Positions 6,516 through 6,868 of a stretch of 6,868 nucleotides of DNA are shown here, one piece after another. This DNA comes from an uncultured Novosphingobium sp. (GTDB lineage: Bacteria; Pseudomonadota; Alphaproteobacteria; Sphingomonadales; Sphingomonadaceae), in NCBI GenBank assembly GCA_937860195.1, contig CALMBN010000079.1:1-6868 (forward strand), in the 5' to 3' direction. Numbering within the stretch: position 1 is the first letter of the stretch; every line of letters starts with the position of its first letter. Below the pieces are notes generated by a model that saw only the letters and a program-made list of their open reading frames with translations, made no database searches and had not been told where the DNA came from. The position numbers were made by a program, and so were the translations under genes.

Positions 6516-6686
6516 AGTCGTGAATTCATCTCGCTGAGCTTTTAGAAGTACACCATTTCCAGCAAGGACATACTCGTAGAGAATGGCTTCGATCGGCTCG
6601 AACCGTTCCTTTGCGATGCGATGTCCGATGAAAGGTGTTGACGACGCGAACTGAATTTCATCTGAACCCGACATTAGATGTTCCAT
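6345..6686 (-). CDS. Chimeric fragment: N-terminus of an unrecognised protein, perhaps JAB/Mov34-like
   Basis: The 113-codon frame is a composite. Residues 1 to about 68 (6686 to about 6481) read as a genuine protein N-terminus; the rest is antisense to the receptor gene and is not authentic. The real part contains FIGHRIAKERFEPIEA, YEYVLAGNGVLLKAQRD and TSVPLVFTEIKGL. The EYVLAGNGV...A segment followed by a PL...GL stretch reminds me of the domain preceding the JAB/MPN metallopeptidase in Mov34/PRTRC-A-type bacterial proteins. This is from memory and weak; the catalytic JAB motif would lie in the missing C-terminus. The stop of the upstream gene is 5 nt before the ATG, so the two were probably co-transcribed. 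The ATG at 6686 has no good ribosome site; the in-frame ATG at 6674 is preceded by GGAA and may be the true start. Confidence 0.4.
   Translation of the reverse strand: MEHLMSGSDEIQFASSTPFIGHRIAKERFEPIEAILYEYVLAGNGVLLKAQRDEFTTSVPLVFTEIKGLPADIGAQFLAEAFGIFLGSLLSGCGGTGDPRVVTPVLFERTGAI
6480..6494. other. Sequence junction between receptor locus and foreign DNA
   Basis: GC is 63% in 6421-6480, 45% in 6481-6540, and 45-48% in each following 60-base block to the edge, while upstream blocks are near 65%. The receptor reading frame loses its family character here, and an opposing reading frame with no relation to receptors ends its plausible region at the same place. No terminal inverted repeat, target duplication, tRNA or integrase was seen at the boundary. 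It is either a recombination boundary or an assembly chimera. Confidence 0.7.
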
Positions 6687-6691
6687 ACTAT

Positions 6692-6868
6692 TCAGAAACG
6701 CGAATCGTACCTTCGCTGCTCAACGATCGTTTCCCATGCATCTTCGATCGTGCTGGTTGATAGGATCAGTTCAGATTTTGGAAACCTCTTCACTTTGTCA
6801 GCCGCCATTTTCCAAAGCAGATCGCGAACATCATTAGGCTCGGAACGGCACCGCTCGTTGGTGTGGTC
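6692..6868 (-). CDS. Unrecognised protein, C-terminal 58 residues (enters from right edge)
   Basis: Read on the minus strand from the right edge, one frame is open for 58 codons and stops with TGA at 6694-6692; the other two minus frames are closed by stops within this stretch. The visible part contains NDVRDLLWKMAADKVKRF, then SELILSTSTIEDAWETIV, and ends EQRRYDSRF. It looks like a charged, helical, soluble C-terminus with no membrane segment. I do not recognise the family. It lies 5 nt upstream of the next minus-strand gene, so the two form an operon fragment. GC is about 46%, unlike the rhamnose locus, and both belong to the foreign segment. Confidence 0.5.
   Translation of the reverse strand, partial: DHTNERCRSEPNDVRDLLWKMAADKVKRFPKSELILSTSTIEDAWETIVEQRRYDSRF

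Noticed and set aside
6470..6560. Insertion sequence or integron end at the junction
   Set aside because: No terminal inverted repeat, target-site duplication, transposase or integrase coding sequence was seen in the available flank.

Overview
The window looks like an alphaproteobacterium of the sphingomonad type (Novosphingobium/Sphingomonas-like). GC content is about 63-65% across most of it, GTG and ATG starts have good Shine-Dalgarno sequences, genes are tightly packed, and a sugar-catabolic cluster sits beside a TonB-dependent receptor. This taxonomic guess is inference; no rRNA or other marker gene is present.

Layout. (1) 1-485, minus strand: the N-terminal 161 codons of a class II aldolase that resembles the bifunctional rhamnulose-1-phosphate aldolase / lactaldehyde dehydrogenase; it runs off the left edge. 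(2) 486-607: a divergent control region with a dense array of ATTG/CAAT elements and a perfect short hairpin. (3) 608-4037, plus strand: a three-gene operon of an FGGY sugar kinase (probable L-rhamnulokinase), an MFS sugar transporter whose start overlaps the kinase stop (ATGA), and a DeoR-family repressor 11 bp later. (4) 4031-5170, minus strand: a group A FAD-dependent monooxygenase that meets the repressor gene tail to tail with a 7-bp overlap. (5) 5171-5321: a second divergent intergenic region. (6) From 5322, plus strand: a TonB-dependent receptor with signal peptide, plug and the start of its barrel, cut off about halfway. (7) From about 6480-6494 to the right edge: DNA of a different kind (about 46% GC) with two minus-strand coding fragments, neither firmly recognised.

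How the genes fit together. The left two thirds read as a phosphorylative L-rhamnose module. The MFS protein imports the sugar, an isomerase (not in the window, perhaps beyond the left edge) would make rhamnulose, the kinase phosphorylates it, and the aldolase/dehydrogenase splits rhamnulose-1-phosphate and oxidises lactaldehyde. The DeoR protein would control both divergent units through the repeat array at 550-585. The monooxygenase and outer-membrane receptor could take up and process a larger, possibly aromatic or rhamnosylated, substrate, but the sequence does not prove a link.

The main anomaly is the junction near 6480-6494. A receptor gene and a foreign gene on the opposite strand lose their C-terminal halves at the same point, exactly where GC drops from about 63% to 45%, and no insertion-sequence end is visible. 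This is either a real illegitimate-recombination boundary or an assembly chimera. I found no convincing complete, undescribed system in the window.
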